Source of the DNA: an uncultured Lachnospiraceae bacterium
Lineage (GTDB): Bacteria > Bacillota > Clostridia > Lachnospirales > Lachnospiraceae
Length of the DNA stretch: 64,000 nucleotides
Assembly: GCA_910578605.1 (NCBI GenBank)
Contig: CAJTQG010000006.1
Location: 32,540-96,539 of the forward strand
Direction: 5' to 3'
Shown here piece by piece: positions 26,766 through 36,877 of this stretch. The notes under the pieces were generated by a model. It did not search any database. It had not been told where the DNA came from and saw nothing but the letters and a program-made list of their open reading frames with translations. Each line of letters starts with the position of its first letter. Positions within the stretch are counted from its first letter, which is position 1. Position numbers and translations under genes: made by a program.

Positions 26766-29192
26766 CTATTTTCCGTAAATTTCCTTCCACTCTACCGCAA
26801 CAGTCTTTCCGATGCTGTGATAATAAGCTAAAATACAAAAAACAGCAGCAATGGCAACATATTTGCGTATCTGATTTCCTTTTTTTGCCCATCCAACAAG
26901 TCTGGCAATGATTTCCTCTTTTTCCTTCTCTGTCATTCCCTTCTTACCATTTTCAAAATACAATCGAATATAGGATAAACCAGCTATCATAGCAAGGGAC
27001 GCATAAATTTCTATATGAAAATCAGCTCCTGTGTTTGGCTCATTATCCCGACCACCGCCATTTGCATTACTGTTATTTACAGGATACTTCCCATCTGCTT
27101 CGGAATTGGTTTTGTCATTATCCTTCTTGCCATCATTATCCTTTTTATCATCACTCTCTTTGTTATTATCCTTGTCTTTCTCTTTATCCTTATCTTCCTT
27201 TTCCTCATTGGAATCTAATTGATTGTTGTCATTCTCTCCATTGGAAACATTTTCATTATCGTTTGCTCCATTATCGTTGGTTGTCCCTGTTGCAGCTATT
27301 GTCTTTGTTTGAAGCACAGCTTTGCAAACAATACAGCTATATGTCATCACTCCTGTTTTTGTCTGGGTAGGCTTAATTGTCACTGTTCCCTCATCCGATA
27401 CATGAGGGGCAATATCTATCTTATCTTTGCATCGGCACTCATGCCAATGATTGTCTGCGTCTATCTTCCACATATTTTGATTATAGTCATGAATATGTGG
27501 AAGCTTTGGCAGAAGTTCTGTCTCCATCTCATATCCACACATTTCACAGCAATAAGTTTTCACTCCTGCACTGTCCTCTGTCGGTTCTGTGGTCACTGTT
27601 CCCTCATCCTTTTTATGAGCAGCAATTTCTGCCCTCTCTCCACAACGACACATGTGCCAGTGCTCTGTTTCATCTGAAGTCCATTTTTCTTCAAAATAAT
27701 GACTGTGCTCCTGGTCAATAACAAATGTGGAATATCCGCTTACAGGATTCGCCTCCATATTATAAAAATCCTGATAATATTCACTAAACAGGGGATTGGA
27801 TTCTCTGTCTACTACAATCTCATATTCATATTTTCCCTTATCCAAATGGGAAGCTGAGTACATATAATGGGTTCCATCTGCCGATAAACTCATCTCTCCG
27901 GCCTCTCCACCATGGTACCCATAAATTAACACACTAACCTTTGTAACATCCTCAGGAAGCTGTGAAACTGGATAATAAAATGTCACACCATCTCCTGACA
28001 CTACAGGACTTTTCACATCTCCTGATACTACCAGCTTGCTTTTTGTTTTGTCGGTGCCCGGATAATATGAATTATTATTAGGATCGATCTGTTCCTCACC
28101 ATCTACTATAAAAACATAAGAATACACACCGCTCTCTAATTCCTTTGTAAGCTCCCATATTCCATCCTTATTTTTGTGAAGCTGCCATTGTTCCTCCACC
28201 GCAAAATCATTAAAGCTGCCTGCAACATACACTGATTCAGCAATATCATTTTCATAGACAAATGTAACATTCCCGTCCTCTTCCATGCTCACTCTAGGAA
28301 GCTCAATCGTATAGACAAACTCTGCAATCTCACTGCTCAAACCGTATTTAACGGAAATCGCCTTAATAATAGTCTCCACGGATTTGCCTGCCTTGCCTTT
28401 TAACTCTATAGGTTCTGTATATTTTTCACTGTCCTGTGTGGGCTCACTTCCATCTAGTGTGTAATAAATGTCAACATCCGGCTCATGGCACAACAGCTCG
28501 ACCTCCAGCTCAACCTGATAAACCCCTTCTTCCAAAGACGTCTTTGGCATCTCTATCTCCTGCGCCTTCCACAGCGCATAGATACTCGTCTCCTCAGTAA
28601 TCTCCTGTTCAAAGTCAAACCTTTCGCTTCCCCCCTCCTGTTTCACCCAACCTTCAAATGAATAGCCTTCTTTTTCAAGAACGTTAGAATTTAACTCCGG
28701 AAAAGAAGCTGTGCTGTTTTGCCTTACATATTGGGTATCCAAAATCTGATCCCCATCCTTAAACCAAACAGAACAAAAAGTTACCTCATCCACATACTCC
28801 TGGTTTTCATTACTCTCCTTTTGAGCATCAACTAATATCTCACCGTCAAGAAGCCAATGATATGCTATATGTTTAGTCTCTCCCTCCTGAAAACCTTCGC
28901 TGAGACTAATATCTGCCGCCTCATATGTAATAATGTCCTGATTAACACTGACATTCGTACATTCATATATGGCAGAAGGATTGTTTACATCCTGCAGAGT
29001 CACTTTGCCAAGAACATCTGCATTGGTGCTTGAAAAACCTTTCACTGTTATCTGAAGCTTTGCTGTTACCGTCAATACATCCGCCTTCACCTCAAGGGAA
29101 CCGCCGCTTGTTATCATACCAGTTATCAGCACAATACAAAGCAGCACTGACATCATTTTTCTCCATAAACTCGCTGTTGCTCTTTTCATCAT
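26766..29192 (-). CDS. multi-domain secreted surface protein with LPXTG-like signal
   Basis: 808 residues. A signal peptide covers about 1-38 (VLLCIVLITGMITSGG, cleavage near VKADV). A flexible InlB-type repeat (EGYSFEGWVKQEGG, about 170-210) and a chitobiase/Fn3-like module (YYTLDGSEPTQDSEKY, about 245-255) follow. An E-set/glycogen-binding-like domain comes next (VYVAGSFNDFAVEEQWQL, about 320-370). Two repeats with WHxCRCG-type His/Cys motifs follow (HWHMCRCGERAEIAAH and HWHECRCKDKIDIAPH), then a Asp/Asn/Lys-rich spacer. EPNTGADFH with a membrane helix and a basic stretch looks like a sortase signal, yet about 60 more residues with a second helix follow. No glycosidase catalytic domain is seen; carbohydrate binding is inferred. 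Confidence 0.75.
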   Translation of the reverse strand: MMKRATASLWRKMMSVLLCIVLITGMITSGGSLEVKADVLTVTAKLQITVKGFSSTNADVLGKVTLQDVNNPSAIYECTNVSVNQDIITYEAADISLSEGFQEGETKHIAYHWLLDGEILVDAQKESNENQEYVDEVTFCSVWFKDGDQILDTQYVRQNSTASFPELNSNVLEKEGYSFEGWVKQEGGSERFDFEQEITEETSIYALWKAQEIEMPKTSLEEGVYQVELEVELLCHEPDVDIYYTLDGSEPTQDSEKYTEPIELKGKAGKSVETIIKAISVKYGLSSEIAEFVYTIELPRVSMEEDGNVTFVYENDIAESVYVAGSFNDFAVEEQWQLHKNKDGIWELTKELESGVYSYVFIVDGEEQIDPNNNSYYPGTDKTKSKLVVSGDVKSPVVSGDGVTFYYPVSQLPEDVTKVSVLIYGYHGGEAGEMSLSADGTHYMYSASHLDKGKYEYEIVVDRESNPLFSEYYQDFYNMEANPVSGYSTFVIDQEHSHYFEEKWTSDETEHWHMCRCGERAEIAAHKKDEGTVTTEPTEDSAGVKTYCCEMCGYEMETELLPKLPHIHDYNQNMWKIDADNHWHECRCKDKIDIAPHVSDEGTVTIKPTQTKTGVMTYSCIVCKAVLQTKTIAATGTTNDNGANDNENVSNGENDNNQLDSNEEKEDKDKEKDKDNNKESDDKKDNDGKKDNDKTNSEADGKYPVNNSNANGGGRDNEPNTGADFHIEIYASLAMIAGLSYIRLYFENGKKGMTEKEKEEIIARLVGWAKKGNQIRKYVAIAAVFCILAYYHSIGKTVAVEWKEIYGK

Positions 29193-29267
29193 TGCACATC
29201 ACTCCTCACTTACACATTCACTCTTACACATTTACTCTTAAGTAATTACTTTCTTTAGATTTAACAA

Positions 29268-31022
29268 CTACTGTATCATATGATACAAACCGGCATACAC
29301 TCCTCCCTTTTTCATAAGCTCCTCATGGCTTCCCTCCTCCTCAATTCCCTGCTCCGTCAACACTAATATTCTCTGGGCATTGCGAATTGTTGACAATCTA
29401 TGGGCAATAACAAAGGTTGTTCTGTTTTTCGACAGTTTTTCTAGAGATTCCTGTACAATTCTCTCACTCTCATTATCCAGAGCCGATGTGGCCTCATCAA
29501 ATATCAAAATGGGCGGATTTTTTAAAAATACTCTTGCTATGGATAGTCGCTGCTTTTGACCACCCGATAATTTCACTCCCCGCTGGCCGATATAAGTATC
29601 ATAGCCTTCCGGCAGACCTTCTATAAATTCATGAGCATTGGCATTGATTGCCGCCTGTATAATTTCTTCCCTAGACGCTCCGGGCTTACCATAGGAAATA
29701 TTATCCAGCACAGTTCCCCCGAACAGATAGACATCCTGCTGCACAATACCAATATTCTGCCGCAATGCTTTAAGGGACATTTTTCGTATATCTGTTCCGT
29801 CCAAGCGAATGCACCCCTGGGTCACTTCATAAAATCTAGGAATCAAGCTGCACAGGGTGGTCTTTCCCGTTCCTGACGTTCCCACCAACGCAATATAATC
29901 TCCTGCTTTCACCTGCATATGGATTCCCTCAAGCACATTCTGCTCTGCATCTTCATAGTGAAAAGATACATTCTCAAATACAATCTCCCCCTTCACATTC
30001 TTTGGAATTATCGGATTTTCACACTCTTTTATATCCGGATGAATACTTATAATTTCCCGAAACCGCTCATAGCCGCTGATGCCATTCTGAAACTGCTCTG
30101 TAAAATTGATTAACTTTTTTACCGGCTCTGTAAAATTGCTCACATACATCATAAACACAACGAGCACATCTGTTGTAATCTCTCTTTTTGCCATAAGAAT
30201 GGATGCCATAGCGATAACTAGTATAGTAATCATTGTTGTAAATGCCCCAAGTCCAGAATGAAACTGTCCCATATAGCGGTAGCTCACCCTCTTAGATGCC
30301 AGAAAATCTTGGTTTCCCTGCCGAAATTTTTTTATTTCCAATTCCTCGTTGGCAAAGGATTTCACTACCCTGATACCTGACAGGTTATCCTCAATCCCTG
30401 CATTAATTTTTGCAATGTTGGCTCTGTTATTTTTAAATGCTCTCTTCATACGCCGATTGAAGTACAGGGCATATAAAAACATAAAGGGAATCACTGCAAA
30501 TGCGGTTAATGCCAGAGTGCCGTGTATATTTACCAAAATAACAAAGGAGCCTATAAACTTAATCAGGGAAATCACCACGTCCTCCGGACCGTGATGCAGC
30601 AATTCCGTTATCTCAAACAAATCGCTTGTAATTCGTGAGAGAAGCTGCCCCACCTTCTCATTATCATAGAACGAAAAGGATAACTTCTGGTAGTGCCCAA
30701 AGATTTCCTGGCGCATATCCGCCTCCATCTTTGCCCCCATCATATGTCCATAATAAGTAATAAACATAGTGCTCAAAGCTTCCACAGCAACAAGCCCCAG
30801 CATAACAAAAGTCAAAATCCATATTGTCCTTGTGGCCGCAGCCGTCTCCTGATATATTACCGTTTTTGTAATAAACCGCACAATCAAAGGTATAATCAAC
30901 GTAACTGCAGCGCCTAAAAAGGCAAAAAACAAATCCGCAGCAAATATTTTTTTATATGGTTTATAATAGCTGAAAAACTGCTTCCAGTCCATTTTATTTT
31001 CCCTAGACTTATCACAGCCCAT
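29268..31022 (-). CDS. ABC-type multidrug/lipid exporter, half-transporter
   Basis: 584 residues with fused membrane and ATPase parts, MsbA/LmrA type; it should work as a homodimer. Six transmembrane segments span about 20-310, with the GQLLSRITSDLFEI coupling region. The ATPase has Walker A GTSGTGKTTL (about 380), Q-loop GIVQQDVYLFGGTV, signature LSGGQKQRLSIARVF, Walker B ILIFDEATSALD and the switch His in FVIAHRLSTIR. The ATG at 31022 has AGGAG upstream; an alternative ATG 10 codons later (30992) also has a site. It follows the symporter by 44 bp. Substrate unknown. Confidence 0.9.
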   Translation of the reverse strand: MGCDKSRENKMDWKQFFSYYKPYKKIFAADLFFAFLGAAVTLIIPLIVRFITKTVIYQETAAATRTIWILTFVMLGLVAVEALSTMFITYYGHMMGAKMEADMRQEIFGHYQKLSFSFYDNEKVGQLLSRITSDLFEITELLHHGPEDVVISLIKFIGSFVILVNIHGTLALTAFAVIPFMFLYALYFNRRMKRAFKNNRANIAKINAGIEDNLSGIRVVKSFANEELEIKKFRQGNQDFLASKRVSYRYMGQFHSGLGAFTTMITILVIAMASILMAKREITTDVLVVFMMYVSNFTEPVKKLINFTEQFQNGISGYERFREIISIHPDIKECENPIIPKNVKGEIVFENVSFHYEDAEQNVLEGIHMQVKAGDYIALVGTSGTGKTTLCSLIPRFYEVTQGCIRLDGTDIRKMSLKALRQNIGIVQQDVYLFGGTVLDNISYGKPGASREEIIQAAINANAHEFIEGLPEGYDTYIGQRGVKLSGGQKQRLSIARVFLKNPPILIFDEATSALDNESERIVQESLEKLSKNRTTFVIAHRLSTIRNAQRILVLTEQGIEEEGSHEELMKKGGVYAGLYHMIQ

Positions 31023-31066
31023 ATATTACCAACTCCTGCCTGCTTAATTATTCTATTATTGCTTAA

Positions 31067-32503
31067 TTATTGCTTATGATGATTGTTTATTTTTTTATGC
31101 TTGTTCTTTTCAAAAAAATCTTTTGTCTCCTTCACCACTATCCCGCCTAAGGCAAAGAGCGCAATCATATTTGGCAATGCCATTAGGCCGTTAAAAATAT
31201 CTGCAATTGTCCAAACCGCCGACACTGTCATATATGGCCCGATAAATACTGCCAGAATATACAGCCAGCGATAACCCATCACCAGCTTTTTACTTCCCCC
31301 TGAAAAATATTCCAGACATCTCTCTGAATAGTAATCCCACCCTAAAATAGTAGTAAACGCAAAAAATACAAGACAGCACATTAACATAAAGGCTGATACC
31401 TGCCCTGGGAAAGGTAAACCATGCTGAAACGCATAGGTGGTAACCTCCACTCCCTCCAGTCCTTCCTGCCGCCATGCTCCTGTAATTACAATGGAAAGTC
31501 CTGTCATTGTACAGATACATATAGTGTCAATAAAAGTTCCTGTCATGGAAACTAATCCCTGACGCACTGGTTCTTTTGTCTGTGCCGCCGCCGCTGCAAT
31601 GGGGGCGGAACCTAAACCTGCCTCATTGGAAAAGATTCCCCTTGCTACACCATTCTGCATAGCAATAAGCATAGAGCCTGCCACACCGCCTGCCACCGCT
31701 CTCGGTGAAAATGCAGCAATAACAATCGTTTTTATTGCCATAGGCACCTGCCCTATATTACAAATAATTAAAATGAGACAAAATACTATGTAAATAACTG
31801 CCATAAAAGGCACGACAACCTGAGATACACTGGCAATTCTTTTAATTCCTCCAATTAGCACAAGAGCCACGCAGATAGCCAGCACAACGGAAACAAACAC
31901 GACAATAAGTGAGTATTCCCCGATTCCTGGAATATTTACCGTATGAGCAGAGTTCGGATCAAAAAAATTCTTAACAGCCGATGAAATTCCGTTTACCTGA
32001 GAAAATGTTCCAATTCCAAACAGACCAACGCACATACCAAAAAATGCAAATATCTTAGCCAGCCATTTCCACTGCTGTCCCATTCCCCTCTCAATATAAT
32101 AGAAAGGTCCCCCTAAACTATGATTTTCTTTGTCTACTACTCGATATTTCACCGCCAGCAGACCTTCTGAATATTTAGTGGCCATGCCAAAGAACGCGGC
32201 TACTATCATCCAGAATAAGGCGCCTGGCCCTCCGGCGCATACTGCTGTAGCAACACCTACAATATTTCCTGTTCCAATCGTTGCAGACAGTGCGGTACAA
32301 AGTGCTCCAAAGGAAGTCACCTCCCCCTCGCCCCCATCCTCGTTTTTCACCATCCATTTCAGTGCCAGGGGCAGACGAATAATCTGCAGCAGCCCCAAAC
32401 GCACAGTCAAAAAGATACCGCCGGACAAAATCAGCACCATCAAAGGCACTCCCCATATCATATCATCCACTATTTTCAAAAAATTGTTTATGTTTTCCAA
32501 CAT
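31067..32503 (-). CDS. sodium:alanine (AGCS) symporter
   Basis: Sodium-coupled uptake of alanine or glycine at the cytoplasmic membrane. About 478 residues with 10-11 hydrophobic segments. Family signatures include ALSATIGTGNIVGVATA near residue 75, GGPGALFWMIVAAFFGMATKYSE and GIFSNEAGLGSAPIAAAAA near 300. The open frame reaches 32548, but AGGAGGAGCAGC stands before the ATG at 32503, which gives the family N-terminus (MLENINNFLKIVDDMIWG). A consensus sigma-A promoter lies about 90 bp upstream. Confidence 0.93.
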   Translation of the reverse strand: MLENINNFLKIVDDMIWGVPLMVLILSGGIFLTVRLGLLQIIRLPLALKWMVKNEDGGEGEVTSFGALCTALSATIGTGNIVGVATAVCAGGPGALFWMIVAAFFGMATKYSEGLLAVKYRVVDKENHSLGGPFYYIERGMGQQWKWLAKIFAFFGMCVGLFGIGTFSQVNGISSAVKNFFDPNSAHTVNIPGIGEYSLIVVFVSVVLAICVALVLIGGIKRIASVSQVVVPFMAVIYIVFCLILIICNIGQVPMAIKTIVIAAFSPRAVAGGVAGSMLIAMQNGVARGIFSNEAGLGSAPIAAAAAQTKEPVRQGLVSMTGTFIDTICICTMTGLSIVITGAWRQEGLEGVEVTTYAFQHGLPFPGQVSAFMLMCCLVFFAFTTILGWDYYSERCLEYFSGGSKKLVMGYRWLYILAVFIGPYMTVSAVWTIADIFNGLMALPNMIALFALGGIVVKETKDFFEKNKHKKINNHHKQ

Positions 32504-32599
32504 AATGCTGCTCCTCCTAATCCTATAGATACAGAATCTGAATTTCAAACTAAACTCTGTACGCTCATTTTTAATTCACACAAATTTCACATAAATTTT

Positions 32600-32628
32600 A
32601 TTATACTGATTCCAATTTTTCATGTCAA
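32600..32628 (-). promoter_or_regulatory. consensus sigma-A promoter of the AGCS symporter
   Basis: TTGACA (32623-32628), 17 nt, TATAAT (32600-32605), a full match to consensus, giving a leader of about 90 nt. The ABC exporter gene downstream may be read from it too. Confidence 0.8.
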
Positions 32629-32784
32629 TAATAAACATAAAATCTTTCCTATGTTTATTTGTTAATTGCAAATCATACGATACATTCTACTATATGCAGA
32701 CCTTAAAAACGTAGAGAAACTTTCCATATTTCCCCATGCTTCATCCCCATACAATCCCTCAGACTAAAATTTTAAGAAAATCTG

Positions 32785-32815
32785 TCACAAGATTGTAATA
32801 ACTTTTACGTATAAT
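32785..32815 (+). promoter_or_regulatory. Bce-type response-regulator box
   Basis: TCACA-AGAT-TGTAA (32785-32798) fits the TNACA-N4-TGTAA operator reported for BceR-like regulators of peptide-antibiotic resistance transporters. A TATAAT (32810-32815) lies 11 nt further, so the box covers the -35 position; no good -35 is present, as expected for an activated promoter. The likely binder is the response regulator at 36150. Confidence 0.5.
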
Positions 32816-32898
32816 CCAATCACATATAGCAGACATCAGCACAAATACATGAATCTGACTATTCAATATCATGAAAATTTTTGAAAGGAGCATATAAT

Positions 32899-33567
32899 AT
32901 GCACATTGTAACAGCAGAGAACCTATGTAAAACCTACGGCTTTGGTGAAAATGAAGTAAAAGCCTTAGACCATGTGTCCATTGCAATAGAGGATGGTGAA
33001 TTTGTCTCCATTATCGGCACTTCCGGCAGCGGAAAATCCACTATGCTGAATATGCTTGGGGGATTAGACAGACCAACCTCCGGTGAGGTGATAGTATCAG
33101 GAAAACAGCTATTTCAGATGAGTGATGAGGAGCTAACTATTTTTCGCAGAAGAAATATAGGCTTTGTCTTTCAAAATTATAATCTAGTTCCCATACTGAA
33201 TGTTTATGAAAACATTGTTCTCCCCATTGAACTAGACGGCTCTGAGATTGATAAACAATACGTAGACACCATTATCGAAACACTTGGACTAAAGAAGAAG
33301 CTGAAATCCATGCCCAATCAGCTCTCCGGCGGTCAGCAGCAGCGTGTAGCCATTGCCAGAGCCCTATCCTCTAAGCCTTCCATTATATTAGCAGATGAGC
33401 CCACCGGCAACTTAGACAGCAAAACAGGGATGGAAGTCATTTCCCTGCTGAAGATTACCAGCCAGGAATTTAATCAAACGATTGTTATGATAACACACAA
33501 TGAAGAAATTGCCCTTATGGCGGATAGAATGATTCGCATTGAGGATGGAAAAATAGATGAGGAGTGA
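32899..33567 (+). CDS. ABC transporter ATP-binding protein (LolD/BceA type)
   Basis: 222 residues, ATPase partner of the permease that follows. Walker A GTSGSGKSTMLNML (about 36-49), Q-loop FVFQNYNLVPILNVYENI, signature LSGGQQQRVAIARALSS, Walker B IILADEPTGNLDS, and the H-loop VMITHNEEIAL. The NYNLVPILNVYENIVLP stretch is typical of MacB/BceA families. The start is the ATG at 32899 with AAAGGAG 8 nt before; the frame opens earlier at a TTG without support. Its stop overlaps the region of the permease start. Confidence 0.94.
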   Translation: MHIVTAENLCKTYGFGENEVKALDHVSIAIEDGEFVSIIGTSGSGKSTMLNMLGGLDRPTSGEVIVSGKQLFQMSDEELTIFRRRNIGFVFQNYNLVPILNVYENIVLPIELDGSEIDKQYVDTIIETLGLKKKLKSMPNQLSGGQQQRVAIARALSSKPSIILADEPTGNLDSKTGMEVISLLKITSQEFNQTIVMITHNEEIALMADRMIRIEDGKIDEE

Positions 33568-33572
33568 AATTT

Positions 33573-36104
33573 ATGCTGCAAAATAATAATCAAACAGTTT
33601 TAAAACGCATCAGCAGCCGTGCCATGAAGCATAATCGAATCCGCAATATATTTACTGTTCTTGCTATATTTTTAACAACCTTTATGTTTACGGCGGTTTT
33701 TAGTATTGGCTTCAGCCTCGGCAAAAATATGAATACTATGATGATTCGCCGGCAAGGTACTAAATCCAGTATTACTCTTGCCCACCCTACTAAGGAACAG
33801 AGAGCCCAGGCAGAAAAATGTAAACACCTTCACGCCGCTGGATTGATTATACACACCTACCAAGCTGAAAGTCCTGACAATCCTGAAGCCTTTATCGCAC
33901 TAGACTACTATGACAATGAAGAATTTCAAAAAAATTATCTTCCCGCCATCAGTGATGTAAAGGGAAGCTATCCCTCCTCAAAAAATGAAATTATGCTCTC
34001 CCAAGGAGCACTGGAAGCTCTAAATATAGAATCCCCCTCCAAGGGTATGGAAATCACCTTGCACATTGATAAAAATAAGCAAACCTTTTTTCTTTCCGGG
34101 TGGTTTACCGATTATAATTTTTCCTCTAACGGCTTTCAGGGCTTTATATCGGAAGCATACGCAAAATCCCATGATTTTACAATGGAAAAAGATGGCATAT
34201 TGTCCATATCCGCCAAGACAGGCTCCCAGGCAAAACTAAAACAGGAGTTAGAAAATTCCCTCACTCTAACAGAGGGACAAACAATCGAGAGTCAATATGA
34301 TGTTCAAAACGAAACCGGATCTACTACAACTGTCATTGTAATAAGTATTGGATTAATTGCCCTTATTATTACCTTCAGCGGATATCTTCTTATTTACAAT
34401 GTTATGTATATTTCCATCACAAAGGACATACGCTTTTACGGTATGCTGAAAACCATTGGAACCTCGCCAAAACAAATTAAGTCCATTGTCAAGCAGCAGG
34501 CGTTTTATCTATGTACAATAGGTATTCCCCTTGGAGTCATAGCCGGAACCATAGTATCCTTTGTGGCTGTGCCCTTTGCCTTAGAAATGTTTGCCGCCGG
34601 CTCTAACAGCGTTATGCCAAAGAATATATGTTTTCATCCCCTTATTTATGTTACTACTATCCTATTTGGAATTTTCACAGTAGCATTAGGATGCCGCAAG
34701 CCGTCTAAACTGGCCGGAAAAGTTTCTCCGGTGGAAGCCTTAAAATATAACGGACAAAACTCTGATAAAATAAAACCTAAAACCTCCACAGATGGGGGAA
34801 AACTATACAAAATGGCTTATCGAAATGTTTTTCGTGAAAAGAAAAGAGCCCTGCTTGTATTTACTTCCCTTTTTATGGGTACTATGGCTTTCCTATCTAC
34901 TAATACATTTATCAACAGTATGAAGCTAGAAAACTATGTAAATTATTATTTGCCCGATGACTTTACCATTTTTACAAGCACCGAGGACAGTACGGAAAAT
35001 GTGGATGCAAAGCAAAATCCGGCGCTGGTTGACGCCGCTGTCAAGCTTGCTGAGGATATATCAAAAATAGACGGTATTACCAATTTATCCATCAATCGCA
35101 CTGCTGACGCCGAAATAACCTTTGACGAAAATATATTTAGACCATTTATAGAATTAGCGGCGCCTGATGAAGCCGCCGTCCAATCCCTGATAGAAAATTA
35201 TAAAGAAAACACTTACAGCGCCCCCGTTATTGGTGTAGATTCTTATATGATAGAGCAATACAATCAAAATGCCAGACAAAAAATAGATCTCCATCGTTTT
35301 GAAAAGGGAGAAATATGTTATATTGGCTATGTAAATTCTAAGGAGGAATCCGATAATTTACAGGGAAAGACTATCACGCTCACAGACAAAGCCAGCGGTA
35401 AAACTGTTGACTTGGAAATAGGCGCATGTCCTTCCAGAGAAGATTCAAACGCTATAAACTCAATCAATATAGGATATTACTGGAAGCTTGCCGGAGCACC
35501 TGATTGTATTCTCGTCAGCCAAACGGTCATTGACCGGCTCACCGACACACCATCCATCGACAATATTATAGTTAATTGCGAGCCAAAATCAGAAGTCTCT
35601 GTAAATGCAAAAATAAAACAGTTGACAAAAACCAATCCATCGGTTATACGTGTAAATATAAAGTCCCAGCAAATGGCAGAATTTACCACCTCCATGGCAT
35701 CCATGAACGTTTTAACTGCCGGAATCTCCATTATATTGATTCTCATTGGTATTATCAATTTTATTAATGTAATGTTAACAGGTGTCTTTACACGAAAGAC
35801 AGAGCTGGCGGTAATGGAAAGCGTTGGCATGACAAAAAAACAAATTCAAAAAATGCTGATGCTAGAAGGCTTATACTATGGTATTATTACAATTGGTCTT
35901 ATTTGCACTGTGGGAAACGCTGTCTGCCTGTGGGTTGCAAAGCTGGCAAAAAAAATTGCCGACTATGCAGTATTTCATTATCCCTGGGTACTTATACTGT
36001 CCATTTCCCTTGTCATTATACTGATTTGTTTTATAGTACCCGCAGCTGTCTATCACATATTGTCAAAGGAAAGTATTACCCAGCGTTTGAGAGACGGTGA
36101 ATAA
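33573..36104 (+). CDS. FtsX/MacB-type ABC permease with two extracytoplasmic domains
   Basis: 843 residues. The first membrane helix is near residue 25-50 (FTVLAIFLTTFMFTAVFSIG). An outer domain of about 190 residues follows, then three helices to about 395. A second half repeats the plan: a helix near 428-448 (LLVFTSLFMGTMAFL), an outer domain of about 270 residues, and three final helices with the FtsX-like FTRKTELAVMESVGMTKKQ. Eight helices with two outer domains fits the SalY/MacB-like duplicated permeases, not the ten-helix BceB. GAGG-AG precedes the ATG at 33573; a GTG at 33564 overlaps the previous stop. With the downstream two-component genes it suggests resistance to lantibiotics or bacitracin-like peptides. 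Confidence 0.9.
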   Translation: MLQNNNQTVLKRISSRAMKHNRIRNIFTVLAIFLTTFMFTAVFSIGFSLGKNMNTMMIRRQGTKSSITLAHPTKEQRAQAEKCKHLHAAGLIIHTYQAESPDNPEAFIALDYYDNEEFQKNYLPAISDVKGSYPSSKNEIMLSQGALEALNIESPSKGMEITLHIDKNKQTFFLSGWFTDYNFSSNGFQGFISEAYAKSHDFTMEKDGILSISAKTGSQAKLKQELENSLTLTEGQTIESQYDVQNETGSTTTVIVISIGLIALIITFSGYLLIYNVMYISITKDIRFYGMLKTIGTSPKQIKSIVKQQAFYLCTIGIPLGVIAGTIVSFVAVPFALEMFAAGSNSVMPKNICFHPLIYVTTILFGIFTVALGCRKPSKLAGKVSPVEALKYNGQNSDKIKPKTSTDGGKLYKMAYRNVFREKKRALLVFTSLFMGTMAFLSTNTFINSMKLENYVNYYLPDDFTIFTSTEDSTENVDAKQNPALVDAAVKLAEDISKIDGITNLSINRTADAEITFDENIFRPFIELAAPDEAAVQSLIENYKENTYSAPVIGVDSYMIEQYNQNARQKIDLHRFEKGEICYIGYVNSKEESDNLQGKTITLTDKASGKTVDLEIGACPSREDSNAINSINIGYYWKLAGAPDCILVSQTVIDRLTDTPSIDNIIVNCEPKSEVSVNAKIKQLTKTNPSVIRVNIKSQQMAEFTTSMASMNVLTAGISIILILIGIINFINVMLTGVFTRKTELAVMESVGMTKKQIQKMLMLEGLYYGIITIGLICTVGNAVCLWVAKLAKKIADYAVFHYPWVLILSISLVIILICFIVPAAVYHILSKESITQRLRDGE

Positions 36105-36149
36105 AAGATAGTAAGTAAAATTAAGAAAGGATAATCAACAAACCCCAAT

Positions 36150-36833
36150 ATGGATTGCAAACAACACATTTTAATTGTGGAGGACGATATTATTATATGC
36201 GGAGGCATCAAAGTATTTTTGGAGAGCAAAGGTTATTTGGCACAATGCGCCTACTCAGTGGCAGATGCCAACCAATTTCCCCTTGACCAATATCAGCTTA
36301 TTATACTTGACATTAACTTGCCTGATGGGGACGGACTTTCTCTTTGCCGACAAATTCGCACTGCCAGCAGCATTCCTATTATTTTTCTCACCGCCAACGA
36401 CACCGAGGAAAATATGATAGAGGGCTTTCGCTCAGGCTGTGATGACTATATTGCCAAACCCTTTTCTGTGGAGCTGCTTCATCAAAGAATTATGGCAGTG
36501 CTACGAAGGAGCCAAAGCACATCAAAGCACTCTCTGTTCACTTACTTAGATTTATCTGTTGACTTTGACAAAATGCAGGTAATGATAAAGGGAACGCCCA
36601 TCAAGCTTTCCGCAACAGAGTACAAGCTGCTTGAGCTTCTCATCCAACACAAGGGGCAAGTACTGACACGAAACATTATTTTAGAAAAAATCTGGGACTG
36701 CCACGAAAATTATGTAGATGAAAATACATTAACCGTTCATATACGCCGACTTCGGCAAAAAATTGAGAGCGAGCCAAAAAATCCCAAATATATTATTACT
36801 ATATTTGGGATTGGCTACACTTTTGGAGAATAA
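36150..36833 (+). CDS. OmpR/PhoB-family response regulator
   Basis: 227 residues. Receiver domain 1-120: acidic pair in VEDDIII, phosphoacceptor Asp in LIILDINLPDGDG (about residue 54), Thr in FLTAND and Lys in YIAKPF. A winged-helix domain covers about 130-227 (LSATEYKLLELLIQHKGQVLT, in part LSATEYKLLELL, then TVHIRRLRQKIE). The ATG is the only start in frame after a TAA, but AGAAAGGAT is about 18 nt upstream, an unusually wide gap. It should act on the box at 32785. Confidence 0.93.
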   Translation: MDCKQHILIVEDDIIICGGIKVFLESKGYLAQCAYSVADANQFPLDQYQLIILDINLPDGDGLSLCRQIRTASSIPIIFLTANDTEENMIEGFRSGCDDYIAKPFSVELLHQRIMAVLRRSQSTSKHSLFTYLDLSVDFDKMQVMIKGTPIKLSATEYKLLELLIQHKGQVLTRNIILEKIWDCHENYVDENTLTVHIRRLRQKIESEPKNPKYIITIFGIGYTFGE

Positions 36834-36877
36834 AGAAACAACCATGGACACCATATGAATAGAGAGAGGGATTGGAA

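Larger units (their letters stand above)
32504..32898. other. divergent control region, 395 bp
   Basis: Separates the AGCS symporter (minus) from the ABC resistance module (plus). It carries the promoter at 32600-32628 for the former and the regulator box at 32785-32815 for the latter. No gene is seen. Confidence 0.6.

Noticed and set aside
29272..29287. 16-bp perfect palindrome TGTATCATATGATACA
   Set aside because: It lies in the last codons of the ABC exporter and no promoter is near; coincidence is likely.
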